The notes under the pieces: generated by a model
Databases searched by the model: none
The model's input: only the letters and a program-made list of their open reading frames with translations
Told to the model about the DNA's origin: nothing
Origin: Haloplanus natans DSM 17983
GTDB lineage: Archaea; Halobacteriota; Halobacteria; Halobacteriales; Haloferacaceae
Assembly (NCBI RefSeq): GCF_000427685.1
Contig: NZ_KE386573.1
Span: forward strand, 1,224,938 to 1,288,937
Direction: 5' to 3'
Length of the DNA: 64,000 bases
Shown: piece after piece, positions 25,938 through 35,389 of the stretch
How the letters are laid out: the number at the start of each line of letters is the position of its first letter
How positions within the stretch are numbered: position 1 is the stretch's first letter
Position numbers and translations under genes: made by a program

Positions 25938-27617
25938 TCACTCGCCCGGCCGTAAACCGAGGATGACGACGCTTCCGCGCGGTTCGTTCTCCTCGAAGGA
26001 GATAGTGCCGCCCGCGGCGGTGACGGTCCAGTGGGCCAGCCAGAGACCGAGGCCACTGCCGTGTTTCAGCGGCGTCTCCTCTTCCCGTCGCAACGCCTCC
26101 AGCTCGGAGTCGGGGATTCCGGGGCCGTTGTCCGCGACACGGAGTCGCGTGTAGTCGTCCGATCCCGACGCGGGGTCGACCGTCACGTGAACGTGTGGTC
26201 GGTCGGTATCGTTGTGGGTGATGGCGTTCTCGAGGAGGGTCTGGACGCTGACCGTGAGCAGTTTGGCGTGGGGGACGCGCACCGTCGTGCCCGCCACCAG
26301 ATCCGTCTCGATGGTTACCGACGGGTTGGCGTCACGGAATCGCTCTACGAGTGGCGTGACGTGCGCGCCGAGGTCGACCACTTCGGTCGTTTGGCCGACG
26401 TAGTCGGCCGTCTCCACCAGGAGCCGAACCTGCTCGCCGAGTTCGATCAGTTCGTCGGCCGTCGTCGTGATTCGCTGGCCGGCGGTTCGGATGTCCTCGG
26501 ATTCGTCTTTGGCGAGTTCGTCCGCCCAGCCCGTGATGACGTTCATCCGATTGCGAAGGTCGTGGCGCAACACGCGATTGGCGACTTTCAGCCGTTGTTC
26601 GTAGGTGTGACGGTCCGTTACGTCCCTGAACCGGAGCACGTAGCCGACGATCCGGTCGTGGTAATCCGAGAGCGTCGAATGTGTCACGTCGTAGACTCGT
26701 TGCTGTCCCTCGACGACCGCCGTCAGCGTCGTCCCCTCGATACCGTCGAGGTCGAACTCGTCGGTGGGGAACTGCTCGCCGATAGGATGCCCCTCGACCG
26801 CTCCGCCGAGGAGTCGATCCGCGGTCGGATTCGCCGTCACGACGAGTTCGTCTTCATCGAGGACGACGAATCCGTCGTCGGCGTCGGCGATGATCCGTCT
26901 TCGTGCGACCGGGACGCGTTCCAGCAGGTCGAACCGGAACAGTGCGAGCCCGAAACACGGCGCGGTGATAATGAAGGCGAAGGCGGTGTAGTCGATCGAG
27001 GGGGGGCCGCCCGGTTCGATCCCCAACGTGAACGCGGCGTTCGCGATCAGCGGTGGGACGGCACCGACGACCAGCAGGCCGGCCTGCGTCCGGTAGAGCG
27101 TCGATCGAACGACCGCGAGTGCCAGGAGGCCGAACCCGATAGGCGTCACGACGTAGGTGAACAATAGGTGGAGCAGATACGCCGGTCCGAAGGCGAACTC
27201 GACCGCGTGGAGCGACCCCTCGACTACGAGCGTCGCGTCGGCCCAGACGAGTCCGTGGACCGGGTTCGTGAGCGTCAGGAGGCCGAACACGAGCGGATCG
27301 GTGATCAGGAGCGCTCGCACCGGCCCCGTGAGCCACTCGTCGCGGTTCGTATACTGGATCGCAAACAGGAACCAGAGGGACGGGACGAGCCCTCCGACCG
27401 CGAGTCCCGACCGCTGCCAGACGAGTTGGGCGTCGAGCGTCGTGAACCCGAGACCGACCGCGTAGCAGAATACCCACCCACCAAGCGCCGTGATGAGACC
27501 GAGAAACGCCTTCGCAGCGGGCTCGGATCGGTGTTTCCAGCCCGCGAAACCGATGAAGAAAAACAGGCCGGCAGCTGCGACGCCAACGAGCGTATACACC
27601 GTCGGATCCCAGACCAC
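25938..27617 (-). CDS. Membrane histidine kinase with N-terminal 7TM sensor and PAS domain
   Basis: The 559-residue protein begins with about seven or eight hydrophobic helices (residues 5-225), the HisKA_7TM-type sensor. A PAS domain follows (ADADDGFVVLDEDELVV to YVLRFRDVTDRHTYE), then the transmitter: phospho-acceptor His in NRVLRHDLRNRMNV, N box LLENAITHND, and G boxes VADNGPGIPDSE and GSGLGLWLAHW. It should autophosphorylate in response to a membrane or cytoplasmic signal; no response regulator is adjacent. The transmitter resembles that of the kinase at 9819 in its N-R-V-L-x-H and MNVI pattern. Confidence 0.88.
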   Translation of the reverse strand: MVWDPTVYTLVGVAAAGLFFFIGFAGWKHRSEPAAKAFLGLITALGGWVFCYAVGLGFTTLDAQLVWQRSGLAVGGLVPSLWFLFAIQYTNRDEWLTGPVRALLITDPLVFGLLTLTNPVHGLVWADATLVVEGSLHAVEFAFGPAYLLHLLFTYVVTPIGFGLLALAVVRSTLYRTQAGLLVVGAVPPLIANAAFTLGIEPGGPPSIDYTAFAFIITAPCFGLALFRFDLLERVPVARRRIIADADDGFVVLDEDELVVTANPTADRLLGGAVEGHPIGEQFPTDEFDLDGIEGTTLTAVVEGQQRVYDVTHSTLSDYHDRIVGYVLRFRDVTDRHTYEQRLKVANRVLRHDLRNRMNVITGWADELAKDESEDIRTAGQRITTTADELIELGEQVRLLVETADYVGQTTEVVDLGAHVTPLVERFRDANPSVTIETDLVAGTTVRVPHAKLLTVSVQTLLENAITHNDTDRPHVHVTVDPASGSDDYTRLRVADNGPGIPDSELEALRREEETPLKHGSGLGLWLAHWTVTAAGGTISFEENEPRGSVVILGLRPGE

Positions 27618-27662
27618 GCCGGTGATGGGCGCACCCGAAACAAAAATACTCCGGCGGACCGG

Positions 27663-29888
27663 CTACTGGAAGCCGATCCGACCGCCACCGCGGTTGGCGA
27701 AGCTCTCGCCGCCACCGCCCTTGAACTGCTCTTCGATCTGTTCGTAGTAGTCCATTATGTCGTCCGTGATGGTGGGGCGGACGTTCTCCATCGCCTGCCG
27801 GAAGTGACGCATCTCGACTTCTTCGGCGTCGTCGTCCTCACGCAGGGCGACCATCGCCGCCTCGCGGGCGATGCTCTCCAGGTCGGAGCCGACGTAGCCG
27901 TCGGTGATCTCCGCGATTTCGCGCAGACTCACGTCCGGCGCGAGCGGCGAGTCCCGCGTGTGAATTTTCAGGATCTGCTCGCGGCCCTCCTGTTCGGGTT
28001 CGCCGATGAACACGAGGCGGTCGAACCGCCCCGAGCGGAGGAGCGCGGGGTCGATCATGTCCGGGCGGTTGGTCGCGCCGATGACCATGACGTTGCCCAT
28101 CTCCTCAAGCCCGTCGAGTTCGGTCAGGAGCTGGTTGACGACCCGTTCGGAGACGTTGTTCCCGACCTCGTTGCCCCGCGACGGCGCGAGGGAGTCGAGC
28201 TCGTCGAAGAAGATGACCGTCGGCGCCACCTGCCGGGCCTTCCGGAAGGTCTGCCTGATTGCCTTTTCGCTTTCGCCGACCCACTTCGAGAGCAGCTGCG
28301 GCCCCCGGACCGAAATGAAGTTGGCGTTCGTCTCGTTGGCGACGGCCTTCGCCATCAGCGTTTTGCCGGTGCCGGGTGGCCCGTACAGGAGGACGCCTTT
28401 CGGGGGTTCGACCCCCATGCGGTCGAACTTCTCCGGCGAGGAGAGGGGCCACTCGACCGCCTCCTTGACGTTCTGTTTCGGGTTGTCCAACCCGCCCACG
28501 TCGTCCCACGTGATCTTCGGGAGTTCGACCAGCACCTCCCGCATCGCCGAGGGCTCCACCTCCCCGAGGGCGCCGCCGAAATCGTCACGCTTGACGATCA
28601 TCCGGTCGATGAGACTCGGAGGGATGTCCTCCTCGTCGAGGTCGATTTCGGGCAAGTAGCGCCGGAGCGCCTTCATCGCCGCCTCCTTCGTGAGGCTCTC
28701 GATGTCGGCGCCGACGAAGCCGTGGGTCTCGTCGGCGAGGTGGTCGAGGCTCACGTCGTCCGAGAGCGGCATGCCGCGCGTGTGAATCTGGAGGATCTCC
28801 TTTCGGCCCTCCTCGTCGGGGACGCCGATCTCGATCTCGCGGTCGAACCGGCCCGGCCGCCGGAGCGCGGGATCGACCGAATCGACGCGGTTCGTCGCCG
28901 CGATGACGATGACCTGCCCCCGCGTCTCCAAGCCGTCCATCATCGTCAGCAACTGGGCGACGACCCGGCGTTCGACCTCGCCGGTCACGTCCTCCCGTTT
29001 CGGCGCGATGGAGTCGAGTTCGTCGATGAAGATGATCGACGGCGACTCGTCTTTGGCGTCCTCGAAGATTTCGCGCAACTGCTGTTCGGATTCGCCGTAG
29101 TACTTCGAGATGATCTCCGGCCCCGCGATGGAGAAGAAACTCGCGGAGGTTTCGTTGGCGACCGCCTTGGCTAGCAGGGTCTTGCCGGTGCCCGGCGGGC
29201 CGTGGAGGAGAACGCCCTGTGGGGGTTCGATCCCCAGTTTCTTGAAGATCTGCGGGTGTTTCATCGGGAGTTCGACCATCTCCCGCACGCGCTGGATCTC
29301 GCCTTGCAGGCCACCGATATCCTCGTACGTGATGCCGCCGCCGGTCTTCTCGAAGCCGGAGATGGGTTCCTCACGCAGTTCGACTTCGGTGTCCTCGGTG
29401 ACGAGACAGACGCCGTCGGGCTCCGTCTCGACGGCGATCAGCGGGATGGCCTGTCCCGGCGACCGCATGAAGGGATGGTTCGTACTGCTCATCACGGGGA
29501 CGATGTCGCGTTCGACCACCGGTCGCTTGAGAATCTGGCGTTTCACCATGCCGGCGGCGTCGGAGCCGAACTGGACGCTCGCCTCCTCCGGCGGCGCGAG
29601 GACGAGTTTCTCCGCTTTCGTCGCCTCGGCCTTGCGGATGGTGACGCGTTCGCCGATACCCACGTCCGCGTTCTGTCGGGTGAACCCGTCGATTCGGACC
29701 GTGTCGGTGTTCCAGTCCTGTCGATCGGCACGCCACACCTTCGCCGCCGTTCGGTCGGCCCCCTCGATCTCGATGATATCACCTGGCGACAGCTTCAGGT
29801 GAAGGAGCGTGTCGGGGTCCAGTCGGGCGATGCCACGTCCCGAGTCGTTCGGGTACGCTTTCGCCACTTCGAGTTGCACTTCGTTCAT
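27663..29888 (-). CDS. cdc48: CDC48/VCP (VAT) AAA+ ATPase
   Basis: A hexameric unfoldase that extracts and unfolds proteins, probably for the 20S proteasome. The 741-residue product has an N-domain (residues 1-180), then two AAA modules: D1 Walker A GPPGTGKT at 230-237 and Walker B IIFIDE at 285-290; D2 Walker A at 503-510 with VIFFDE downstream. Arginine fingers are in RRPGRFDR and LRSGRFDR. The ATG giving [15 protein letters not shown] begins the typical N-domain; a 31-codon upstream extension is rejected. The C-terminus is Gly-rich and ends RIGFQ. A TTATCCC element lies about 45 bases upstream. Confidence 0.96.
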   Translation of the reverse strand: MNEVQLEVAKAYPNDSGRGIARLDPDTLLHLKLSPGDIIEIEGADRTAAKVWRADRQDWNTDTVRIDGFTRQNADVGIGERVTIRKAEATKAEKLVLAPPEEASVQFGSDAAGMVKRQILKRPVVERDIVPVMSSTNHPFMRSPGQAIPLIAVETEPDGVCLVTEDTEVELREEPISGFEKTGGGITYEDIGGLQGEIQRVREMVELPMKHPQIFKKLGIEPPQGVLLHGPPGTGKTLLAKAVANETSASFFSIAGPEIISKYYGESEQQLREIFEDAKDESPSIIFIDELDSIAPKREDVTGEVERRVVAQLLTMMDGLETRGQVIVIAATNRVDSVDPALRRPGRFDREIEIGVPDEEGRKEILQIHTRGMPLSDDVSLDHLADETHGFVGADIESLTKEAAMKALRRYLPEIDLDEEDIPPSLIDRMIVKRDDFGGALGEVEPSAMREVLVELPKITWDDVGGLDNPKQNVKEAVEWPLSSPEKFDRMGVEPPKGVLLYGPPGTGKTLMAKAVANETNANFISVRGPQLLSKWVGESEKAIRQTFRKARQVAPTVIFFDELDSLAPSRGNEVGNNVSERVVNQLLTELDGLEEMGNVMVIGATNRPDMIDPALLRSGRFDRLVFIGEPEQEGREQILKIHTRDSPLAPDVSLREIAEITDGYVGSDLESIAREAAMVALREDDDAEEVEMRHFRQAMENVRPTITDDIMDYYEQIEEQFKGGGGESFANRGGGRIGFQ

Positions 29889-30108
29889 GATATACCCGCG
29901 AGGATGGCCGTATCTCGGTGGTGCCGCGGGATAAGTTTGTTGTCCCGTCTGACGGTCGGGTACTGTGTCATACCGTAGCATACGCCGAGGACGTACAAAC
30001 GCCTACCGATCCTTCGTCGGATATCGGTCCCGGTGACCACGGGTCGAGCGGTCCGTCCGTTCCGCCCGCGGTCGCAAGTCGTTTGCCCGTCGAGAGCGAG
30101 CGGCCGGT

Positions 30109-31347
30109 ATGAAGACGCTCGCGTTCGACGGCCGCATGGGAGCGAGCGGCGATATGCTTCTGGGCGCCCTGCTCGCCGCCGGCGCCGACCCCGCCGCCCT
30201 CGACCCCGTGACGGACGCCCTCGGCGTCCGCTACGTCGTCGGGTCGACGACCAAAGCCGGTATCGCTGCGACGACCGTCGACGTGGTTATCGACGACGCC
30301 GAGGATCACTCCCACGACCACGCACACGCCGAGGGTCACGGCCCCAACCGAACCTACGCCGAAGTCGTCGCCCTCGTCGAGGGTCTCGACCTGCCGTCCG
30401 AAGTCGAACGCGACGCCCTCGCGGTCTTTCGCCGTCTCGGCGGAGCCGAGGCGTCGGTCCACGGCACCGACCTCGACGACACGCACTTCCACGAGGTCGG
30501 CGCCGACGACGCCGTCGCGGACGTGGTCGGGACCTGTCTCCTCCTCGATGATCTCGGCGTCGACCGCGTCGTGACGACGCCCGTCTCGGTCGGCGGCGGG
30601 ACGGTCGAGATGAGCCACGGCACCTACCCCGTCCCCGCACCCGCGGTTGCCGAACTCGCCGCTGACGCCGACTGGTCGCTCCGGGGCGGCCCGGTCGAGC
30701 GCGAACTCCTCACGCCGACGGGGGCGGCCCTCCTCGCCGAACTCGCCGACGGGGTCGAACGGCTCCCTCCCCTCGACGCCGACGCCGTCGGCTACGGCGC
30801 CGGCGACGCCGACGTGCCCGATCACCCGAACGTCCTTCGCGTCCTCGTCGGCGACGGCGGCGACGGCCTGCGCCGCGAAAGCATCTCCGTTCTGGAGACG
30901 GCCGTCGACGACGTGGCGCCCGAGGTGCTCGGGAGTCTGCAGGAGACACTCGCCGACGCGGGTGCACGCGACGTATCCATCGTCCCGACGACGATGAAGA
31001 AGTCGCGGCCGGGCCACCTGATCAAGGTGGTCGTCGACCCGTCGGACGCCCACGCCGTTGCCCGCCGCCTCGCGGAGGAGACGGGGACTCTCGGCGTCCG
31101 CGAGGGAAGCGCCGGTCATCGCTGGGTCGCCGACCGATGGTTCGAGACCGCGACGCTCGAAATCGCGGACGGGACACACGAGATCCGGGTGAAGATCGGC
31201 TCGGACGCCGACGGCGTCGTCTACGACGTGAGCGCGGAGTACGACGACGCGCTGGCGGTGGCCCGCGAGACCGGTCTGCCGGTGCGCGAGGTGATACGGC
31301 GGGCGGAAGCGGCCGTCGCCGAGGACGTGGACTCGGTGGCGGAGTAA
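30109..31347 (+). CDS. larC: Nickel-pincer cofactor biosynthesis protein LarC
   Basis: LarC inserts nickel into the pincer nucleotide cofactor of lactate racemase and related enzymes, using CTP. The 412-residue protein begins MKTLAFDGRMGASGDMLLGA, the family hallmark, with a His-rich metal-binding stretch (DHSHDHAHAEGHG, about residues 66-78) and HFHEVGADDAVADVVG. In several bacteria larC is split and needs a programmed frameshift; here it is one continuous frame. No larA, larB or larE lies in the window, so the user enzyme must be elsewhere. Confidence 0.9.
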   Translation: MKTLAFDGRMGASGDMLLGALLAAGADPAALDPVTDALGVRYVVGSTTKAGIAATTVDVVIDDAEDHSHDHAHAEGHGPNRTYAEVVALVEGLDLPSEVERDALAVFRRLGGAEASVHGTDLDDTHFHEVGADDAVADVVGTCLLLDDLGVDRVVTTPVSVGGGTVEMSHGTYPVPAPAVAELAADADWSLRGGPVERELLTPTGAALLAELADGVERLPPLDADAVGYGAGDADVPDHPNVLRVLVGDGGDGLRRESISVLETAVDDVAPEVLGSLQETLADAGARDVSIVPTTMKKSRPGHLIKVVVDPSDAHAVARRLAEETGTLGVREGSAGHRWVADRWFETATLEIADGTHEIRVKIGSDADGVVYDVSAEYDDALAVARETGLPVREVIRRAEAAVAEDVDSVAE

Positions 31348-31377
31348 GCGTTTCGGGGGTGGACACGATCCGGGTGC

Positions 31378-31784
31378 ATGGAACGCGAACGCGTCTCCTC
31401 CGGTACCGAGTGGGAGTCGACCGTCGGCTACTCACGGGCCGTCCGCGCCGGCGACGAGATGCACGTCTCCGGAACGACCGCCACGGACGACGACGGGCAG
31501 GTCGTCGTCGCCGGAGATCCATACGCCAGACGGTGCAGGCACTCGACGACATCGCCGCGGCGCTCGCGACGCTCGATGCGTCCCTGACCGACGTGGTTCG
31601 GACCCGGCTGTTCGTGACGGATATCGACGACTGGGAGGCTATCGGGCGCGCGCACGGCGAAGCCTTCGGGGACAGCGAGGAACGACGTTCCTCGGGAAGG
31701 CGGCCGGCGACGACGATGGTGCAAGTCGAGCGGCTGATCGACCCCGAGATGCTGGTCGAAGTGGAGGCGGTCGCGCGGGATTAG
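31378..31784 (+). pseudogene. RidA-family (YjgF/UK114) gene broken by a -1 frameshift
   Basis: RidA proteins deaminate reactive enamines and imines. The N-terminal part ([20 protein letters not shown] through GDPYA) reads from 31378. The rest ([16 protein letters not shown] through MLVEVEAVARD) reads in another frame to the stop at 31782-31784. The frames join exactly if one C is restored at about 31527 (tac gcc cag). The second half also has nine extra residues, SEERRSSGR, between GEAFGD and RPATTMVQVE, containing a perfect 17-base palindrome (31677-31693). The Arg of the RPATTM motif is retained. A sequencing error cannot be excluded, but the insertion makes real decay plausible. It converges with the next gene by four bases. 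Confidence 0.8.
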
Positions 31785-32509
31785 CTCCGGTGTTCGTCGA
31801 GCGCTTCCTCGACGGTCAGGTCGCCGGCGGCGACACGGCGCGCGAGGGCGTCGTCGATGGAGCGGTCGTCGCTCGACACCTCCCGTGAGCGGTCCTTGAT
31901 CCGTTGGAGTTCCCCCGCAGTGGGATCGATTTTCCGTGAGTCGATCCGTTCGCCGGCCAGTTGGGCGATGTTGACCGCGGCGAGTACGTCGCCCATCCCC
32001 CGCGCGCCGCTGCCGAGGTAGGGCGTGGTCCCCGTCTCGTCGACGAGTTCGACCGTCACATCGTCGAGGTCGTTGACCAGGCGGGCGCTCCGGAGGCGTG
32101 CCCCGTCGCCGACCCGGACCAGCGGATCGACCGCGTCGGCGACTTCCCGGCGGATCGTCTCCACCGCGTCGCTCAGGGGCACCTGGAACGCGGCGACGAC
32201 CGTCTCCCCCGAGAGGACGGCGATGCCCGGCCGGACGCCGGGGTCGACGCCGACGACCGTCCGTCCCTCGCCGCCCCGGAGGAGGGCAAGCGCCTCATCG
32301 ACGGCGCGGCGGGCGTCGTCGGCCATCGCGACGACGTGGTCCACGTCCCCGTTCCAGTCGGCCGCGTCGTCCGGCGCGGTGAGTACCACCGACGCCCCCT
32401 CGGGCAGGTCGTCGCCGGGTTCGATGGTCGTAAACGCCACCCTACGATCCCGGAGCAGATCGACGACCTCGTGGTACAGTTCGAAATCGGCGGTGGCGAC
32501 GACGATCAC
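31781..32509 (-). CDS. RNase H-fold (RuvC/YqgF-like) protein
   Basis: The 242-residue product starts at GTG (VIVVATADFELYHEVVDLLR). After an N-terminal domain, RTVVGVDPGVRPGIAVLSGE looks like the first strand and catalytic Asp of an RNase H/RuvC-type domain, and later acidic residues (RLVNDLDDVTVELVDE, GMGDVLAAVNIAQL) could complete the active site. A C-terminal helical tail follows. It sits divergently from radB with only about 180 bases between the starts, consistent with a role in DNA repair, but no activity can be assigned firmly. Confidence 0.65.
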   Translation of the reverse strand: MIVVATADFELYHEVVDLLRDRRVAFTTIEPGDDLPEGASVVLTAPDDAADWNGDVDHVVAMADDARRAVDEALALLRGGEGRTVVGVDPGVRPGIAVLSGETVVAAFQVPLSDAVETIRREVADAVDPLVRVGDGARLRSARLVNDLDDVTVELVDETGTTPYLGSGARGMGDVLAAVNIAQLAGERIDSRKIDPTAGELQRIKDRSREVSSDDRSIDDALARRVAAGDLTVEEALDEHRS

Positions 32510-32663
32510 AGTCGAGCGTAGCTCCCGCAGGGGTAAAACGTGTCGTGCGGGCGGTGACGTGGCTCGGACGGTGACCGGACTGCGAACCCCCGGCGACCGC
32601 GATCCAAGAGGAACACGAACCGCTGGCGACCGCAACCCCTGGGTTGCGGTCGCGGTGTCGAGG

Positions 32664-32671
32664 GTTTATCA
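32664..32671 (+). promoter_or_regulatory. TATA element of radB
   Basis: GTTTATCA is centred about 27 bases before the GTG start of radB, the spacing expected when transcription starts at or next to the start codon, so radB mRNA is probably leaderless. Confidence 0.55.
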
Positions 32672-32693
32672 CCTACACCGACCGAGGGAGAGT

Positions 32694-33392
32694 GTGTCCG
32701 AGTCAGAGCCAGTGCCCACCGGCTGTTCGCCGCTCGACGACCTGCTCGGCGGCGGGTTCGAGCGGGGCACCGTCACGCAGGTGTACGGCCCACCCGCCGC
32801 CGGCAAGACAAACCTCGCGCTCTCGGCGGCGGTGCAGGTCGCCGCTGCCGGTGGCACGGCAGTGTACGTCGACACCGAGGGACTCTCCGTCGATCGCTTC
32901 CGACAGCTCGCGGCGGCCGAATCGGACGGGGACATCGAGGGGGTCACTTCCCGTATCGTCGTCAGCGAGGCCCACGACTTCGAGGAACAGGAGGAGGCGG
33001 TCCGTGACGCCGCCGACTTCGCACCCCGGGCGGAGCTGATCGTCCTCGACAGCGCGACGGGGTTTTACCGGCTCGAACGCCACGACGACGACGAGGGCGA
33101 GACGCTCCGACGGGTGGGCCGGCAGGTGACGCATCTCCTCTCGCTCGCGCGGAAACACGACCTCGCGGCGGTCGTCACGAACCAGGTGTTCACCGATCCC
33201 GACGGCGACCGGTCCCGGGGGCTCGGTGGTCACACGCTCGAACACTGGACGGGGACGGTCGTTCGGCTGGATCGGTTCCGGGGCGGGAATCGACGGGCTA
33301 CGCTGGAGAAACATCGGTCGAAAGCCGCCGGCGAGACGGCGACGTTCCGCATCACCGGCGAGGGGCTGGCGGCGGGCGAAAAGACGTTATAG
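32694..33392 (+). CDS. radB: DNA repair and recombination protein RadB
   Basis: RadB is the archaeal RadA paralogue that assists homologous recombination. The 232-residue protein is a single RecA core without the N-terminal helix-hairpin-helix domain of RadA. Walker A is GPPAAGKT, Walker B is ELIVLDSATGFYRLE, and GLGGHTLEHWTGTVVRLDR matches the family's C-terminal segment. I chose the GTG at 32694 (reading VSESEPVPTGCSPLDDLLGG) because a TATA element sits 27 bases upstream and the core begins at once. It overlaps the convergent CBS gene by six bases. Confidence 0.92.
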   Translation: MSESEPVPTGCSPLDDLLGGGFERGTVTQVYGPPAAGKTNLALSAAVQVAAAGGTAVYVDTEGLSVDRFRQLAAAESDGDIEGVTSRIVVSEAHDFEEQEEAVRDAADFAPRAELIVLDSATGFYRLERHDDDEGETLRRVGRQVTHLLSLARKHDLAAVVTNQVFTDPDGDRSRGLGGHTLEHWTGTVVRLDRFRGGNRRATLEKHRSKAAGETATFRITGEGLAAGEKTL

Positions 33393-34529
33393 CTCGCCGA
33401 GCTTCCGGAGAAGCTGCCCGCGGTACTGCTCGTCGGCGATGAGCCCTTTCAGTTCGAGGACGTTGCGTTCGAGCGTGTCGGCGGCGATGTTGAACGCGTG
33501 GTCGGCGCCGTATCCCTCGCCGGAGCCGGCGACCTGTCCGCGGTTGGTCCGCAGGCGAATCTGACACTGGATCAGGGGCGTTCCGCGGAGCTTCTCCTTG
33601 TGTTCGTGGAAGCGGACGTGGGCGTGGTGGACCTGCATCTCCTGGTACTTGTCCGCGACCCCGGTGATGCCCTCGACGATCTCCTCGCGGCTGATGGTGT
33701 CCAGCAGGGCGACGTTGGTGATCTGGACGTCCATCTGTCCCTCCTCGGTGAAGGTGAGCGCGCGGAGCACGTCGGTCTTCGTGAGGACGCCGCCGACCTC
33801 GTCGCCGTCGGGCGTCGTCGTGACGACGAGACCCGAGATGTCGTTGTCGAGCATCGTCCGCACGGCGTTCTCGACCGACTCGTCGTCGGTGGTCGTCAGC
33901 ACGGGACTGGTCATGAGGTCGTAGACGGGGAGGTCGAGCATCCGGTCGATGTCGCCCCGGCGGTCGCCGCGACCCTGTCGGTCGGCGTCGCGGACGACGA
34001 ACTCGACGATGTCGTGGGTCGTGAGGACGCCGACGAGGGACCCGTCCTCGTCGACGACGGGGAGTCGGGAGACGCCGTGTTCGCGCAGGCGGTTGATCGC
34101 CTGTCCGACGTGGGCCTTCTCGCCGATGGTGATCACGTCCTCCGTCTCGATCTGTTCGACGGTCAGCGCGTCGAGGCTGTCGAGGACGGCGTCGAGGATG
34201 GCGTCGGCCGTGACGATCCCCCAGAGCGCTTCGCCCTCGTAGACGGGAGCGACCTTCGTGTTCCCTTCGACGAGGACGCGAGCCACTTCGCGAACGTCCT
34301 CCGTGCGGTCGACGCGGGGGGCGGATTTCATCAACACACCCGCCTTGGTGTCGTCCTCGATCCGCGAGCGGACGAGGTCACGCTCCCCGATCACGCCGAC
34401 GTACTCGCCGTCTCGCGTGACGATGAGGCCCTTGGGATTCTCGCGGTCGAAGATCGAACGGACTTTCCCCAGCCGCTCGTCCGCGTCGACTTCGATGTAC
34501 TCGGAGGTCGCAATCTCGGCAATATCCAT
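33387..34529 (-). CDS. Four-CBS-domain protein with C-terminal HPF-like domain
   Basis: The 380-residue protein contains four CBS motifs in two Bateman modules (IATSEYIEVDADERL, SAPRVDRTEDVREVA, ETEDVITIGEKAHVG, LMTSPVLTTTDDESV). The last 110 residues (MDVQITNVALLDTI to RGQLLRKLGEL) form a separate alpha/beta domain with VHHAHVRFHEHKEKL and CQIRLRTNRGQVAGSGE. That pattern recalls the ribosome-hibernation factor (HPF/RaiA) fold, a judgement by eye. CBS domains normally bind adenine nucleotides, so a ribosome- or RNA-linked energy sensor is conceivable. The ATG giving MDIAEIATSEY is chosen over an upstream start because the first CBS begins there. Confidence 0.85.
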   Translation of the reverse strand: MDIAEIATSEYIEVDADERLGKVRSIFDRENPKGLIVTRDGEYVGVIGERDLVRSRIEDDTKAGVLMKSAPRVDRTEDVREVARVLVEGNTKVAPVYEGEALWGIVTADAILDAVLDSLDALTVEQIETEDVITIGEKAHVGQAINRLREHGVSRLPVVDEDGSLVGVLTTHDIVEFVVRDADRQGRGDRRGDIDRMLDLPVYDLMTSPVLTTTDDESVENAVRTMLDNDISGLVVTTTPDGDEVGGVLTKTDVLRALTFTEEGQMDVQITNVALLDTISREEIVEGITGVADKYQEMQVHHAHVRFHEHKEKLRGTPLIQCQIRLRTNRGQVAGSGEGYGADHAFNIAADTLERNVLELKGLIADEQYRGQLLRKLGEL

Positions 34530-34683
34530 ATCGACACATGCGTCACCGGCCGGCTTCAAAGTTGTTTCTTCACGCCGCCCGTCGAGATCCGTTCCGTGGG
34601 GGCGTCTACGCACCGTCCAGCGGGCCGGCCTCCGAAGTCACCGCGGCTCGCCTTTCATGTCTGCCTAATCCTATGGCCCATAC

Positions 34684-35019
34684 ATGACGGAGCAAGACGA
34701 GCGTGAGACACTCCCGTGTGGACGTTGTGAGGAGCCGATACCGAGAGATATCGAACGGTGCCCCCTCTGTGGCTACCAGCCAGCCGGCCGGTCCGAGGTG
34801 GCGATCCGTCTCGGCGAGTACGCCTTCGCCGTCGTGGCCGTCGTCTCCGTACTGACCTTCGTCGGCGGCGTCGCCGGCCGCACCTTCGGCCTGTCCGTCG
34901 GCCCACTCGCCCGTCTCGCCATCGTCACACCCTACACCACCGGCGTCTCGGCGTTTTTCGCGTACTACCTCCACCGAAAGCGGCGCGCGACACCGACCGA
35001 CGACGACACCTTCGGATGA
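34684..35019 (+). CDS. Zinc-ribbon membrane protein
   Basis: A 111-residue protein with an N-terminal zinc ribbon (LPCGRCEEPIPRDIERCPLCG, two CxxC pairs) followed by two hydrophobic segments (YAFAVVAVVSVLTFVGGVAG and LAIVTPYTTGVSAFFAYYLH) and a basic then acidic tail. This zinc-ribbon/two-helix architecture is common in haloarchaea and of unknown role. It is divergent from the CBS gene. Confidence 0.75.
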   Translation: MTEQDERETLPCGRCEEPIPRDIERCPLCGYQPAGRSEVAIRLGEYAFAVVAVVSVLTFVGGVAGRTFGLSVGPLARLAIVTPYTTGVSAFFAYYLHRKRRATPTDDDTFG

Positions 35020-35389
35020 TCGATGTCGCAATTGTGTTTGCCCTTTCAACCTGAATAACAACATATGATATTCTACCCGCATGAAAAGTGGCCCTCTGTC
35101 ATTTTCGGAGTGAATCTACCCCTTTTATTATGAGGAGCACGTTCGTTCACGTGGGGGAAAGGTGCCTCTGACAAACGTAGGACGAATCGTTTTACCGTCC
35201 ATTTCCCCCGCTTTGACGCGTACGCGTATCGACTTGGTTTTCCATAATTCGGCCCGGAAAGCGGGTCGGTCTCGACTGCTCACGAAACTGCGCTCTCCGA
35301 CTCTCAGAGCGAGTCAGCTTGAGGCAGCTACTCCAACGAAAGACTGAGTAGCATTGCTGAGGTAGGACCGTCCATCTGGACGCTCAAAT
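35020..35389. other. AT-richer intergenic region without a credible gene
   Basis: This 370-base stretch is visibly richer in A and T than its surroundings and has no convincing frame. It contains an inverted repeat CACGT-N6-ACGTG (35138-35153), a CCCCTTTTATTATG stretch that could be a promoter or terminator element, and a TTGAGGCAG 9-mer (35319-35327) that recurs at 36115-36123 on the far side of the methyltransferase gene. Confidence 0.5.

Noticed and set aside
35162-35347. 61-codon frame in the AT-richer gap before the methyltransferase
   Set aside because: No promoter, biased Arg/Ser/Leu composition, and the region's composition looks non-coding.
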